From NCBI GenBank assembly GCA_029531795.1, contig JAPEIS010000009.1, positions 2,170,001 through 2,234,000 of the forward strand: a stretch of DNA of 64,000 nt, in the 5' to 3' direction. A program made the translations under genes and the position numbers. The stretch's first letter is position 1; the number at the start of each line of letters is the position of its first letter. The DNA is from Sclerotinia nivalis. Its lineage: Eukaryota; Ascomycota; Leotiomycetes; Helotiales; Sclerotiniaceae. Positions 33,677 through 44,772 of the stretch are shown here, piece after piece. The notes below the pieces were generated by a model that saw only the letters and a program-made list of their open reading frames with translations, searched no databases and was not told where the DNA came from.

Positions 33677-33807
33677 GAGAATTCCTAATAAGTTATTAAA
33701 TCACTTAATAATATTTACCGAACCAATAGTTATATGATCACGTGATATATTAATAATATGATTTCATATTATTAAATTTTATTATTATATAAAATTTCGA
33801 TCATATA

Positions 33808-33865
33808 ACGTGGTTTATCAGTGTGCGGGTCATATCAGTGTGTGGGTCACTTTCACCTCAATTCA
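33808..33865 (+). repeat. Left 58-bp terminal inverted repeat of Fot1-like element
   Basis: Perfect inverted match to 35602-35659. It contains two adjacent 17-nt direct repeats, TATCAGTGTGYGGGTCA, likely transposase-binding sites. Confidence 0.92.
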
Positions 33866-33905
33866 ATCTCTTCTCTTTCAACACGCGTTTTATCAACAAT
33901 CTACA

Positions 33906-35552
33906 ATGAATTCGAATAACCAAGAAGCCTGTATACTCCTTGTTATCGAAGCTATTCAAAAAGACAAAAAAATAAGCATTCGAAAAGTTGCGAAGATGTA
34001 TAATATCTCGAATACAATACTATAGTGTAGAATTAATGGTTTTACTCTTCGCTTCGAATATCGATCTAAATCTTATAATCTTTCAGAATTAGAAGAGAAT
34101 ATCATTTCTGAGTATATACTCGATATGGATATGAGAGGATTTCCATCTAAATTCAGAAATGTGGAAGATATGGCGAATCATATTTTTGAATCGAGGGGTG
34201 CAAAGTGTGTTGGGAAGCTTTGGGTGTATCGATTTGTAAAGTGTTGAATCGAATTAAAGATGTGTTTTAGTTGTGTTTATGATTTTCAAAGAGCTTTTTG
34301 CGAAGATTTTAAGCTTATTGAAGAGTGGTTTCGATTGGTTTCGAATATACGAGCGAAATATGGTATTCTCGATAGCGATTTTTACAATTTCGACGAAATA
34401 GGCTTTATGATGGGGATTATATGTGTTGTAATGGTTGTCATTAGTGCTGAGAGATGCGGTAGAAGTAAATCAGTATAATCAGGTAATCGAGAATGGGCTA
34501 TAGTAATAATATGTGGAAATAGGGAGGGTGAAATCATATTTTTATTTTTAGTGGTTCAAGGATAGGTTCATCTTTCCAATTGGTATATCGAAACCGACTT
34601 TCCTGTGGAATGGGCTATTAAATCTATATCTAATGGATGGACAAATAATGAGACAGGTTTAGAATAATTGAAATACTTTGATAAGTATATTAAGAATCGA
34701 AGAAAGAGTAAATATCGAATATTGGTATTAGATGAGCATGAAAGCTATGAATCAGTATCTTTTCAGTTGTATTGCAAAGAGAATGATATTATCTGTTTAA
34801 AATTACTACTATATTCAAATCATTTAACTCAATCATTTGATGTTGGCTGTTTTAGCAATCTGAAACGTTCATATAGTACTCAAATTGATGGGTTTATCAA
34901 AGCACATATCAATTATATTTCGAAAGTTGAATTCTTTATAGCTTTCAAAACTACATACCAAGAATCAATTACAATTCAAAATATGAAATCAGGATTTCGA
35001 GGAACAGGTTTAATACCATTTGATCCTGAAGCTGTACTTTCGAAACTAGATATTCGAATTCGTATACCTACTCCCCCCTCTTTCGATCAAGATTTATAGA
35101 CTTCTCAAACCTTTTACAATCCAACTGAAGCTCTTTCATAATCGATTTTAGTAAGATCTTGAATAACTCGTTATCAATCAAACTTTTCTACATCTATATT
35201 CGAAATTGTATTAGCTTTAGCTAAGGGTATAGAGAGATTAGCATATGAAAATACACTTTTAAATATAGAGATTCGTATACTTCGAGCAGCAAATGAGGCA
35301 TTAAGCAAACGTCGACGCGTAAAAAAAACTCAATTATATCAAGGAGAAGTGCTTACTGGACAAGAGGCTACCGATATATTATCTCAGCAAGAGATTGATA
35401 TTCAGATTCAATACGATGAGCGTCAAAAAGGAAGGAATTCTAATAAGGAAGCATCTTCTAATCGATATTGTAGTAAGTATGGAAAGACTGGGCATAATAC
35501 AAGGACTTGTCAAAATAATGTAATAGATCCTAGATTATTAGAATCTTTATAG
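33906..35552 (+). pseudogene. Fot1/Pogo-like DDE transposase, RIP-inactivated
   Basis: A single frame of about 549 codons starts MNSNNQEACILLVIEAIQKD. The N-terminal helix-turn-helix reads ISIRKVAKMYNIS, followed by a CENP-B-like second HTH (FRNVEDMANHIF). DDE region: FYNFDEIGF (first Asp), LVLDEHESYES (second, normally D-G-H-x-S-H, here both Gly changed to Glu), HLTQSFDVGCFSNLK (third, normally P-L-D-V-G). The C-terminus has RYCSKYGKTGHNTRTC, a CCHC knuckle with one Cys changed to Tyr. Stops lie at 34023, 34245, 34476, 34563, 34665, 35097 and two further downstream. Nearly all changes are C-to-T or G-to-A. No active protein is possible. Confidence 0.9.
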
Positions 35553-35601
35553 TTTTAATCAATTGATTTAATTGTTGTTGAATAATATGGGTTTGAAAGA
35601 G

Positions 35602-35659
35602 TGAATTGAGGTGAAAGTGACCCACACACTGATATGACCCGCACACTGATAAACCACGT
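35602..35659 (-). repeat. Right 58-bp terminal inverted repeat of Fot1-like element
   Basis: Reverse complement of 33808-33865, ending ACGT before the TA duplication. Confidence 0.92.
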
Positions 35660-35661
35660 TA

Positions 35662-36438
35662 TCATATCAGAATGATTTATAATGGAATAGAATGAAATGG
35701 AATCATATAGAATTTTCTTATTCTCAGATTGAATACTATTGGTTATTATTTCCTTTTATTATATAAAATGATTCTATAAGATTCGATTTAAATCGATCTT
35801 ATTTATAATCATAGAATAGTGTAGAATCTCATTAAAATCTATAAATACGAAGATCTTCTTCAAAGAATTCTTCGAAAAAATAAGCAGATAAAAATTCAAT
35901 ATTCAATATATATATAATTCTGACTTCAATATTCTATTGTTCATATATTCGATCACTCCTAAGCTAAATACGACTAAGTCTTCCACTATTATAATAAATA
36001 ATATTATAGTATTATTATTATATTATTTATTATTATCCGATCAACCTCCTCCGAGAATCTCCTCATCTCTTATCTTCTATCTCTTATCCAGATATGCAAC
36101 ATATATATAACTAATCCCCTTCCTACACCCTAAATCATATACTAAAATCATATACTAAAATCATATACTAAAATCAACTAACCAAGCAACAACCCCAAAC
36201 AACAACCCTAACTCCCTCTCCTCCAACTCCTAGCTCCCAATTACTAATCTATAATTCTAATTCCCAGCTCCTCTTCCACCTCTAAAACCTTCCACTTTAT
36301 TTCACCCCATCCCTTTTTTTTTCCGCCGGACAAACAAACACTAACCTAACTAAAAAAAAAAAATAATAAGAAAAATGTATATATATATATATATAACAGG
36401 ATTAATATTATATCCATATCCATATCTATACCCATATA
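35662..36438. other. AT-rich spacer between transposon and solo LTR
   Basis: Very AT-rich with ATTATT runs at 35995-36035, an isolated satellite core GATATGCAACAT at about 36090, three tandem ATCATATACTAAA units near 36133-36172 and an (AT)n microsatellite at about 36377-36395. No gene. Confidence 0.6.
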
Positions 36439-36675
36439 TGTCACGGGGTCAGGGCCGGGCCACTGGACCGGCCCCTTTAGTAGGCTCCACCTGTCCGATC
36501 CAGCACCGAGCGGGGCACGCTCGGTGATCGTACCCTGTAAGAGCGCTAGGGCTCGGAGCCCTAGCACACACAAATGTATTTAAAGGAAACGTTCCTTCTG
36601 TAGAAACGTAGCTCTTCGAGCTACGTCTTATTAATAAAAGTGATTCCTGTTGTCCTGTCTGTTGCCTCTGTGATA
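36439..36675 (+). mobile_element. Solo LTR with 5-bp target duplication (hairpin-rich family)
   Basis: Begins TGTCACGGGG and ends CTCTGTGATA, flanked by ATATA on both sides (36434-36438 and 36676-36680). Its 3' half is close to the reverse complement of 33464-33676. It has five hairpins: 36452-36474 (GGGCCGG arms), 36504-36526 (CACCGAGCG arms), 36545-36565 (GCTAGGGCTC arms), 36583-36597 (AAGGAA arms) and 36606-36626 (ACGTAGCTC arms). A solo LTR left by recombination of a retrotransposon. Confidence 0.9.
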
Positions 36676-37268
36676 ATATATAACATATCAATCTACTTAT
36701 CAACCCACCCGCCCCTCTATTCTCCAAAACCACCCACAACTTCCACTATCACCCTCCCCCACCAATACAACTCCAATAACATATCCATATTCACATTAGC
36801 TCTCCACCATCTATCATCTATCATTTATCTCGATTCTCAAGTCTCAAGTCTCAAGTGTCTAGTCTCAAGTCTCTAATCTCTAAAAACCCTTGGCTGAAAT
36901 CAGATATACAACAAAATTTATAAGAGTAATCTAGTATTAATATTAATATTGATATTGATGAGGAGAGTCAAGAGTTGAGAGTTAAACTACTTGGATTAAG
37001 GAGGTTTAGTCCATGCAATGCTAATACTTAAGTGCTTGGTATATCTATCTCAATATTCGATATTTGTGGGTTTAGGGCCATTAGTGCATAACTTAGACGT
37101 AATGGAACTAGAAACCAAAAGTCAAGTACCGGTACTACCATGCCACTCGAGAGTTTTAGGGTGACAGGTAGAATTACCACCATACTGGACGCGAAATATT
37201 AAGAGACACAAAAAATATTTTCAATTCCCTCATATTAATATCAACCTAGCCTATTTTATCTTACCACA
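36676..37268. other. VPS11 3' flank
   Basis: AT-rich, with a short run of AGTCTCAAGT-type repeats at 36838-36872. No gene supported. Confidence 0.5.
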
Positions 37269-40200
37269 TCACCTCTCCCCTTCCACCCCCGGAACCTCCA
37301 TAACACCTCTCCCAAAAAACTCCGCCACCGTCCCAAATTTATCCCTACTCCTCCCCAGCATATCCAAAAACAAATCATGTCTTTCCGCAGTCTCATCCTG
37401 ACCCCTCCTAATTGCCTTGATTGTATCATTTTCCTTTTTACACGTTGGACAATCTCCTTCCACATTGCCTTCATCATCATTCTTTAGACATCTTTGATGG
37501 AAGCTATGTTTACACAAGAAATGAACAGTGGGAAGATCTAATTGCATGCCACAGAAAGAACAGCGAGTTGCGTTAAAGGTTTGAGGTTTGGAGGAGAGTT
37601 CGGTGATCTCTTGTCGTTTAGTTTGAGTATCTGTACGATAAGAATTGATGACGCGACGGTTGGTGGCAATTTCTTTGCGTTCGCGTTGAATTGTTTGTTG
37701 GAGGTAGGTTTTTATCATACCCATGGTAGCTACTGCATTAGTGCTGAGTGTTTGAATAACTTGCAATGGAGCCATGAGTCCATCAGTATCAATCTTTTCT
37801 AATACTGCATCCAATTCATCTCCTGCTTCTTCCAGAATTCTCGGATCTGACGTAAAATATGCTAGGGCTGCTGGATATAATTGTGGCTCTTCAGGACCAT
37901 ACTTGCGTAAAGCTTTAATTGCACCAGCAGTGTCCTTTGCAGCAGTGTATGATCGAAAGATATCGAAACGTAAACCAGCTTGTTCACGGACGAGAGTAGT
38001 ACCATCCTTAAAATCAGAGAGATGGGAAAGTAAAAGTACATTCGAAATGTCAATTGGGATATCTTCACCCTCAATAAGTTTCTTTGCTTTACTTTCCCAT
38101 TCTTCTCGATTGCGTCCATTCTTTTGATTTGATTTATGGAGGTACATCTCAAATAGAGTTGTGTAAAGGTCAATCTTATCACGTTCCTTCAAACCCGGAT
38201 CCTTAAGACATGCCTCTAGGAATACAATGAATTCCTCAGGATGATCCACGAAAGAAGAAAAGGCAGTCCTTGGTTGTGGTGGATTGTAAGCTGGTGGTGG
38301 TGGTTCGAGAACTTCAATCACCTGACCATCGGCTGGTGTAGAATTAACATTGCCTATTGTTGCGGGTGAAGTGATAGTAGACGTATTCATAAAAGGAAGC
38401 GGGATCAAATCCCTCATATTTGCAACAGCATTGACGGCAGCACCCGCGGCACCAGCAGCATACCCAGCATGTTGTACTGGTGCTTCTGAGGTTATAACGA
38501 CGTCTTTCATTGGCCTGTAGTGTCCTGTATAGTAGTCAATGAAGATCTGTGTTGTATCCTTTGGACAATGTCCCAAAAGAACTCTAGCATATTTCATAAG
38601 AATTGGATAGGCCTATCAAAAAGTCAGCATATTTTTCTAATCATGGCGGAAATAACCTCACAGAATCAGGATTTAACCGCCATATATATTGTAAAGCTTC
38701 TGGGTATCTTTTCGAGTCTTCTATTAATATATCCACAACTAACTCATGTTCACCATGCTTGGTTGCAAGGTATGCGGCTTGTTCATAGTAACCACCTTGT
38801 CTGCACATTGTAATAGCGGTATCAAGGTCAAATTTAAGATCGCCTGGAGATTTGATAAACTTCTCCAGTTTATCAATATCTTTTAATTTAGCGTAGCAGT
38901 TCAACAATAAAGTGGTATGATCAGCTGTTGCTTTGTGATGTTCATGAAGCTCCTCAAGATATTCGATCAAATTGTGGATACGTTGAGTATCAAGGTACTA
39001 AGAGTGTTAGCCATAGCCTAATAAAAATCATAGGTACCAACATACTTTTCGAATAACTTGTGATGGCTCGGTGCTATCGATTGCCTTTAGATATTGTTGC
39101 ATAGCACCATCATAGTCTCCTTTTTGATATAAAAAGTCTCCTGATTTTCGAAAAATCATGTTTTGCTGCTTGGAATCCATACCAGCCTTTTGAGCCAAAT
39201 TGATTGCGTGAACGTAGAGATTCCTTTGGTACAGAGTCTCAAGTCTCTGTTGTAATGGTTTCTCATGATAACGATGTATCTATTATAATGTCAGCTCCAA
39301 TCATTACATCTACCAGGACTACTAACCTTCCCATCTTGTGTCAATGTAAATAAGTCACCCCAAATCATGAATAAGTCTTTAACTTGTGAAACTAATGATT
39401 CGGAGTGGGCCACAAATTTCAGATCAGTATCCAATAAGGTAAATGTCGACGTGTTGAATAAATCATCTGCATGGGCCCCACCAAATCGCCGAAGGGTACT
39501 GGATTTTGTCGTAATTGATGTAACGGGGGGAGAGACTATCGCAACATAATCCCCATAAACTGCTACCAAGCTTTTCGAACCATCGTAACCATAACATGAA
39601 TTTCGGCCGTCGACTCTATAGTAATAGATAGCATCATCTCGGACTACCAATATATCACTATTCTTTTTATCCACCGTCATACAACCCACACCACATCCAG
39701 AATCTTCAACAGGTCTAGCTGATTGACCAGTTCTTCCTGATATTACAAGCTTCACAAGTCGTGAAGTTGTGGCGACGTACAAATTAATGAGTCGTTCTTC
39801 TTCGCGAAATGCAAGTCCAGTAATCGGTTCTTCGGATTCATGTACTGTTCTTTGCTTAGCTCCCCTATCATGTATCAAATCTCCTCTTATAACGGTCACT
39901 GCTCCATTCCCAAATCCAACGGCCAATTGTGAAAGATCATCCATTGCGGTGAACGCAGATATCTGGTATGCATTAGCCAGTATCCAGAATCCGTAGATAT
40001 GCCACTAACAGGAAACTGTTTCCGCCCATTTTGAATTACCAAGGTCGATTGACATGTCGGTACGCCAGTCTTCTTCACAGGTTTGTCCAATGCCCATACT
40101 TTCAGAACTGGTTCGTGTGATAAATCTTCCTAGAATACATCAGTCCCTGATGCCTTTTCACCATAGAGTACCACCCACAGCTATTGTAACCAGCAAAGAT

Positions 40201-40492
40201 GTGCCTTCCACTTGTTTCATATGTGTTATTGACCCAATATTGTGTGCTTGGAATGTTCGCAGGACCTTAAAACTCGAGGACAAGATTCGCACAGTGCCAT
40301 CATAACTTCCAACGAATAGATTCTCGGAACCGGAGCATACGCAGCTAATTTCGTTGTTCTTGAAGATAGATTTACTATCATCATCTGGCGGTTTGACTTG
40401 GCTGACCTCGAAGAAATCGAACGTTTTCCACTAAATTTGTAAGTAAAATTCATATAAAATGATAGAATTGAACTTACAGAAGTTAAAGCCAT
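37269..40492 (-). CDS. VPS11: Vacuolar protein sorting-associated protein 11 (HOPS/CORVET core, RING E3)
   Basis: Core subunit of the HOPS and CORVET tethering complexes at endosome and vacuole. Seven exons: 40492-40478, 40430-40179, 40129-40010, 39962-39327, 39279-39046, 38997-38662 and 38612-37269, giving 978 aa, the usual length. All six introns are phase 0 and 47-49 nt. The start MALTS-WKTFDFFEVSQVK is typical. The N-terminal beta-propeller includes NLFVGSYDGTVRILS, EPVLKVWALDKP and FP-ISAFTAMDDLSQLAVGFG. The clathrin-like helical repeat includes LYQRNLYVHAINLAQKAG and YLDTQRIHNLIEYLEELH. The C-terminal RING is CSFCGMQLDLPTVHFLC, KHSFHQRC, then CPTC. A Pro/Ala-rich insert (VLEPPPPAYNPPQPR) interrupts the helical region. 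Identification is secure from the full-length match. Confidence 0.97.
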
Positions 40493-40903
40493 ATCAACAA
40501 TTAATCACACTCATAGCGGATTGTAGGAGCTGAGCGTACAGCTCTCGGTGAACACAAGGCTGCTGGAGTGAGCTCAAGGCTAGTGCCGGCTGTCGGGTGC
40601 ACGGACGTTGCTGCATCTGCTAGACAACCAGACAACCAGACAACCATATCGCTCAGTGATTGTTATAGATGTTTAGTTTACAGATAGCAAGAGAAAAAAT
40701 GAAGGTTATGATTTGAAAGTCACGCTCTATTCTTGGAAGACAAGCTTCCAGTCTCCCTTAATGGCAATTCAAGTAAAATGAAGAATACATCAAAATAACC
40801 AATAACCACCATTTTATCCAGCATAAGAGTGGGTGGGAATTTTGCAAGTTCCTCCAATTTCTTGCCTTTCTTTTCATTATTCTTGGCTATCTCTTCATCA
40901 TCT

Positions 40904-41527
40904 CTACAATCCACAACCTTTACGTCTAAGGGTAGAGGTATAACTCCTGGGCATGCAGTGATATCTATGATCACGACCGAGCTCGCTTTCAACATACGGA
41001 TTACTTTCGGCGGCAGCGGCTCTTGTCAACTCCTCCGTCCAACGATCTGCCTCTGCCTCTACCATTGCATCAAATTTCTCCATCCTCGCCAGTTGTCTCT
41101 TGAATTCCTCGTCTTCCTTGATCCTTTTCTCAGCCCCATGCTCCGTTATCATGACCGCCTCAATCTCCTTTGAAGATTTAGCCCCATGAAAGCGTGTTGC
41201 TGACTTCAACTCTCCATTCCACCTCTTCTCATCCTCACGTTCTTGTTCTGCCTCACGCTTCTCTTCGCGATTCCATGCACATATTCCTGAATCTAACTCC
41301 TTCCTTTCTTGATCCCATGGTGTGCCACGTTCCTTACAAATCTCCTCGCGAGCTTTCTCCCGCTTTTTTATTCTGTTTTCCCGGCCTCGCTCTTCCATAT
41401 ACTTAGCCTCCCTTTCCATACTCTCTTCTTCGCGTCGTGCGGTATTTCTTTCGCTTATCCCATTGTCCTCTTCTTCCTTCTCCAGTCTGTATCTCTCTGA
41501 ATCTTCCAGAGTTTGTCTTAATGACCA
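40904..41527 (-). pseudogene. Charged coiled-coil / Cys-motif family protein, copy 1 (C-terminal frame break)
   Basis: Unrecognised family; see copies at 48788, 50520 and 52212. The frame is open from 41527; the first in-frame ATG is at 41419 (MEREAKYMEERGREN), so the N-terminus is uncertain or lies in another exon. Mostly Glu/Lys/Arg coiled coil, then EADRWTEELTRAAA (compare EADRWGEELEIQA in copy 2), then DHRYHCMPRSYTSTLRRKGCGL and a TAG. The expected last motif appears in the next frame as VVDCRDDEEIAKN (about 40915-40880). The end therefore looks frameshifted, or is spliced by a very short intron that I cannot support. Possible upstream start MATSRLSARRKSF at 41606 in another frame. Cellular role unknown; the Cys set might bind zinc. 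Confidence 0.55.
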
Positions 41528-42979
41528 TCATCTTTGCAAGTCACTTCTTTTTTGAGAGGTTTTCAAGAAAAGACTTTCGTCTGGCTGATAATCGGCTGGT
41601 TGCCATGTCCCCTCTAGCTTGTATGGCATGACGAGTAGAATCCGGTACCTTAAATTGTACCAAAGCCTCCTATGGGTGATACTTGACGCGAACGTTTCGA
41701 TTCGAAATAAAACTGTTCGAGTAAATTTGGCTTGCTACTTCTCGATATGTCTCGGGGTTTATCTTGTGTCTATTATCAATGTCCATGTCATGATAAGAAC
41801 AGACTGGTGTTCGAACATCGAAATGTTACTCACAAAATGAGGTTCAACGTCCACGTGAATATGGACCAAGGGGCGTATATTAGAAAGGTATCGTAAAATC
41901 TAGTGATAAAATTGTCTTAGGGTAGGTTGGACGGATAAAATGGAACGGGATGATTCGAAATCTAGGACTAAGCTAGAGAAGGAGTGTAGACTGCTTGACG
42001 TGAGGATGTTTGGTATGTGTACGTTTTCGATGTGAATCTGAATACTTCATCTCCAAAAAGTGTTGAGTGAAGAAAGGAAAGGAAGGATGTGGGGAATCAT
42101 TTGAGCAAGAGGTAATGCAAAGAGATCGATGACTCAACAAGTATTCTCGGGACGAACATCGATCAATATTACTTACACTTCGTGGGTGAATAACGGAAAT
42201 GGGGTGTTGTAGTATCATTTATCTATATGATCCCATTCATAGCTGACGAATGACTATTCATGTGACTTTAATGCAGGTATCGGATATTCTCAAGTCTTTG
42301 GCATTCGGTGATTTGAGACGGAGATGTTATGCATTTCTCTGTTCCAGGTGCGCATCTATTTCCATGGTAAAATGAGTGTGAATCGACTTGACGGCGCAAC
42401 ACATCCAACTCATGAAATAAGCATGAGCCTGTACAAGTGCGATTCATGTATCCAAGTATGGTTCAAATTGATTAGGTGGCCAGCAAGTGCATATTTGCTT
42501 CCCCATGATTCATATTTTTTTCCTTATACCTGCTTCGCTTCGCGGCGCGCTCACGTTCAATATAAGGAGAGATTATAAAGACATAGCCAAATATACAATC
42601 GTTATATTGATCTAAGTTATGGGAATGAACTACACGTGAATTGCAAAAGCATGAAAGCAAGGATGGGTGAAGAAATATACATTTCTGTGATGTAGTGCTC
42701 GATACAATTTCAAAAATGAGCGACCCTCGCTCTCATCGTTAAACCATTATTTGCGGAAACTCATTTTCATCTCTCTACTCCCATGTCCTGACCGCCCCCC
42801 CCCCCACTGTAGAAAAGAAACCCCAGCTAGAAAATCGCATAAAGGAAAGCGTGAGGAAGTAGCAGTAATACAATCGACATAAGCGTAAAGTAGGTAGGTA
42901 GTTGGAGCAGGATGCGGAAGTATTTTCGATATAGTTGCTTCTTCCCCCGTAAGTATTCTTACAGGCTGACGAGAACGAT
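41528..42979. other. Intergenic region upstream of copy 1 and downstream of Yra1
   Basis: No supported gene. A run of 12 C at about 42797-42808 lies in the Yra1 3' flank. Short frames show no motif. Confidence 0.5.
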
Positions 42980-44772
42980 TTACTGAGAATAGATTAGCAA
43001 ACTTGCAAAATCATGCAAGTGACGTTTGTACATACCAAGATTTCGTCATCCATGTTTGCATCTCCGTTAGCAGCTGGTTGAGCTGCAACACTCGCAGCTT
43101 GGTTATCACCACCAGTCTCTCCACCAGCGGCATTTCCACTCTCCCAATAATCTGCCATCTCCAAATCGAGCTCTTCGGCAGTCTTCTTGGCGGGGCGAGC
43201 AGTAGAGCCACGGGAACCTCTCTTTCCACCTCTCTTGGATCCTTGGTCCTTGCCATTTGTCTTGTTGGGGACCGCGGACTTTGGTTGTGGTTTTGGTGTG
43301 CTCGAAATGCGGTCCATGAGTCTCTTAGCAGCCTTCTCCTCAAAAGCAGCAGCAGCCTGGGCATCAACAAGCAGTTGGACCTATTCGTAGTGAGCAAATG
43401 TGCGTATAATACTGGTGAACAATGGACCTTACCCTCAATGATCTATTGTCAACCTTGACACCATTAAGTTTTGATACAGCTGCAGCAGCATCACCTGGAC
43501 GATGGAAGGTGATATTGGCCTCACCGCGGCTAGCTCCATTTGGACCGTATACTAATTGAACGGTTTTGGTGTGCAGTTTTGCCTCGTGGAAGTATTCCTA
43601 ATCGTTGATAACACATGGTATTAGTAATTGAAAATGATGCGCAGCACAAAATCTCTTCGAAGTCGGCAGTCCACATAGAAAGAAAGGTATTCGCAATTTT
43701 CAAAAGCATCTTCGTTCCGACACCCTCATAAGAAACAGCCAGCGAGCGAGCGGTCAGCGTTAGTGATGTTGTCAGTATGCGTGCTTGAACCAGGAAATCG
43801 AACAATTCAAAGGGCCGAATGATGAATGAATCAACATGGTCAGTCAATAATGTCGACTGTGGTATCAATCAATGCCTCTCCATGTGCCGGAGGTGTTGTG
43901 ATGTAACTCGTCAGGGAGTGGTAAAACCAGTAACTCGTGAAACCCGTAACTCGTGTACATAAGAGAGGTGCATATGTCTCGCAATAGATAAAGCACAAAT
44001 TCTCGGTATTCAAGTCCGAAAAAAAAAGGAAGATTGTTGTGCTGTGCTGCGCTGTACTGTGCTTGCTCAACCACTGCGCTCGCTGAATCTTTGAATCATG
44101 CCTTTCTCCGACACGGCTCCGTTTTATTGTTGCCATGCAATGGCATGCCAGTCATAAAATACACCATCATTCGTCTGCGCCAAGTTCGAAATCAGGAGCT
44201 TGCCAGGCAACCTTAAGAATCATTGGTCTTATGCAATCTGACGAGCCTAACTTCAATCCTACCAATGCATCAAGCAATTTGCGAGCAAAGGTATGGAGAA
44301 AGACTTGTTGATGGGAATTAGGGAAAGATCCCTCATATAAACAAAGGCCTCGACCACTTCGACGAATCAAGAAGAGGCGTGTAAAAAGATCGATAAAAGT
44401 TCCTGAAGGCCATAAAGACCTCATCGGCAACATACCTTAATCTGTTGTTCAGTCACATCATATGGCTGAGATAAAAATGATTAGCAGTTGATCCTCGAGG
44501 AAGATGATAAGACAAGGCAAACATACCAAGTTGCTGACCACAATACGAGATGGGGCGTTTCCACCAGAAGGACCAGTTGGAGCAGGCTTTACTGAACCCT
44601 TAACTGGCTTCTTGCTCTTTGATACACCTCCAACTGGAGCTGCAGTGGCGTTACGACCACCTGAAGGACGACCACCCCGACGACCACCGCCGCGACCACC
44701 TCGACCTGCACCTGCGGCTCTTTGAGTTGCGAGAATCTCGTCAAGAGATTGACCAAGTTTATCAGAAGACAT
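42980..44772 (-). CDS. YRA1: RNA-export adaptor Yra1/ALY (REF family)
   Basis: Nuclear mRNA-export adaptor that links mRNPs to the Mex67 receptor and to TREX. Exons 44772-44527, 44465-44436, 43597-43433 and 43380-43036, then a stop at 42982-42980, give 262 aa; all introns are phase 0. The N-terminal REF box is SSDKLGQSLDEILATQR, followed by an RGG-type arginine/glycine-rich stretch. The RRM is SRIVVSNL-PYDVTEQQIK-EYFHEAK with GANGASRGEAN-like RNP1 (YGPNGASRGEANITFH) and SKLNGVKVDNRSLR-VQLLVDA. A Lys/Arg-rich linker and the C-terminal REF box TAEELDLEMADYWES follow. The second intron is 838 nt, far above the local norm, and TAA is the first codon of the last exon. Confidence 0.95.
43598..44435 (-). 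other. Unusually long (838 nt) intron 2 of Yra1
   Basis: GTATGT donor after QQIK, acceptor TAG before EYFHEAK, phase 0, inside the RRM. Frames inside it lack Yra1-like or other recognisable sequence, so I see no missing exon. Other introns in this gene are 52-61 nt. Confidence 0.9.

Larger units (their letters stand above)
33808..35659 (+). mobile_element. Fot1/Pogo-type (Tc1-mariner superfamily) DNA transposon, degenerate
   Basis: 1852 bp flanked by TA on both sides (33806-33807 and 35660-35661). Perfect 58-bp terminal inverted repeats start ACGTGGTTTATCAGTG. It encodes one transposase frame with a DDE domain and a C-terminal knuckle, broken by many stops. Length, TA target and transposase order match Fot1-like elements. 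Very AT-rich, consistent with RIP. Confidence 0.92.
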
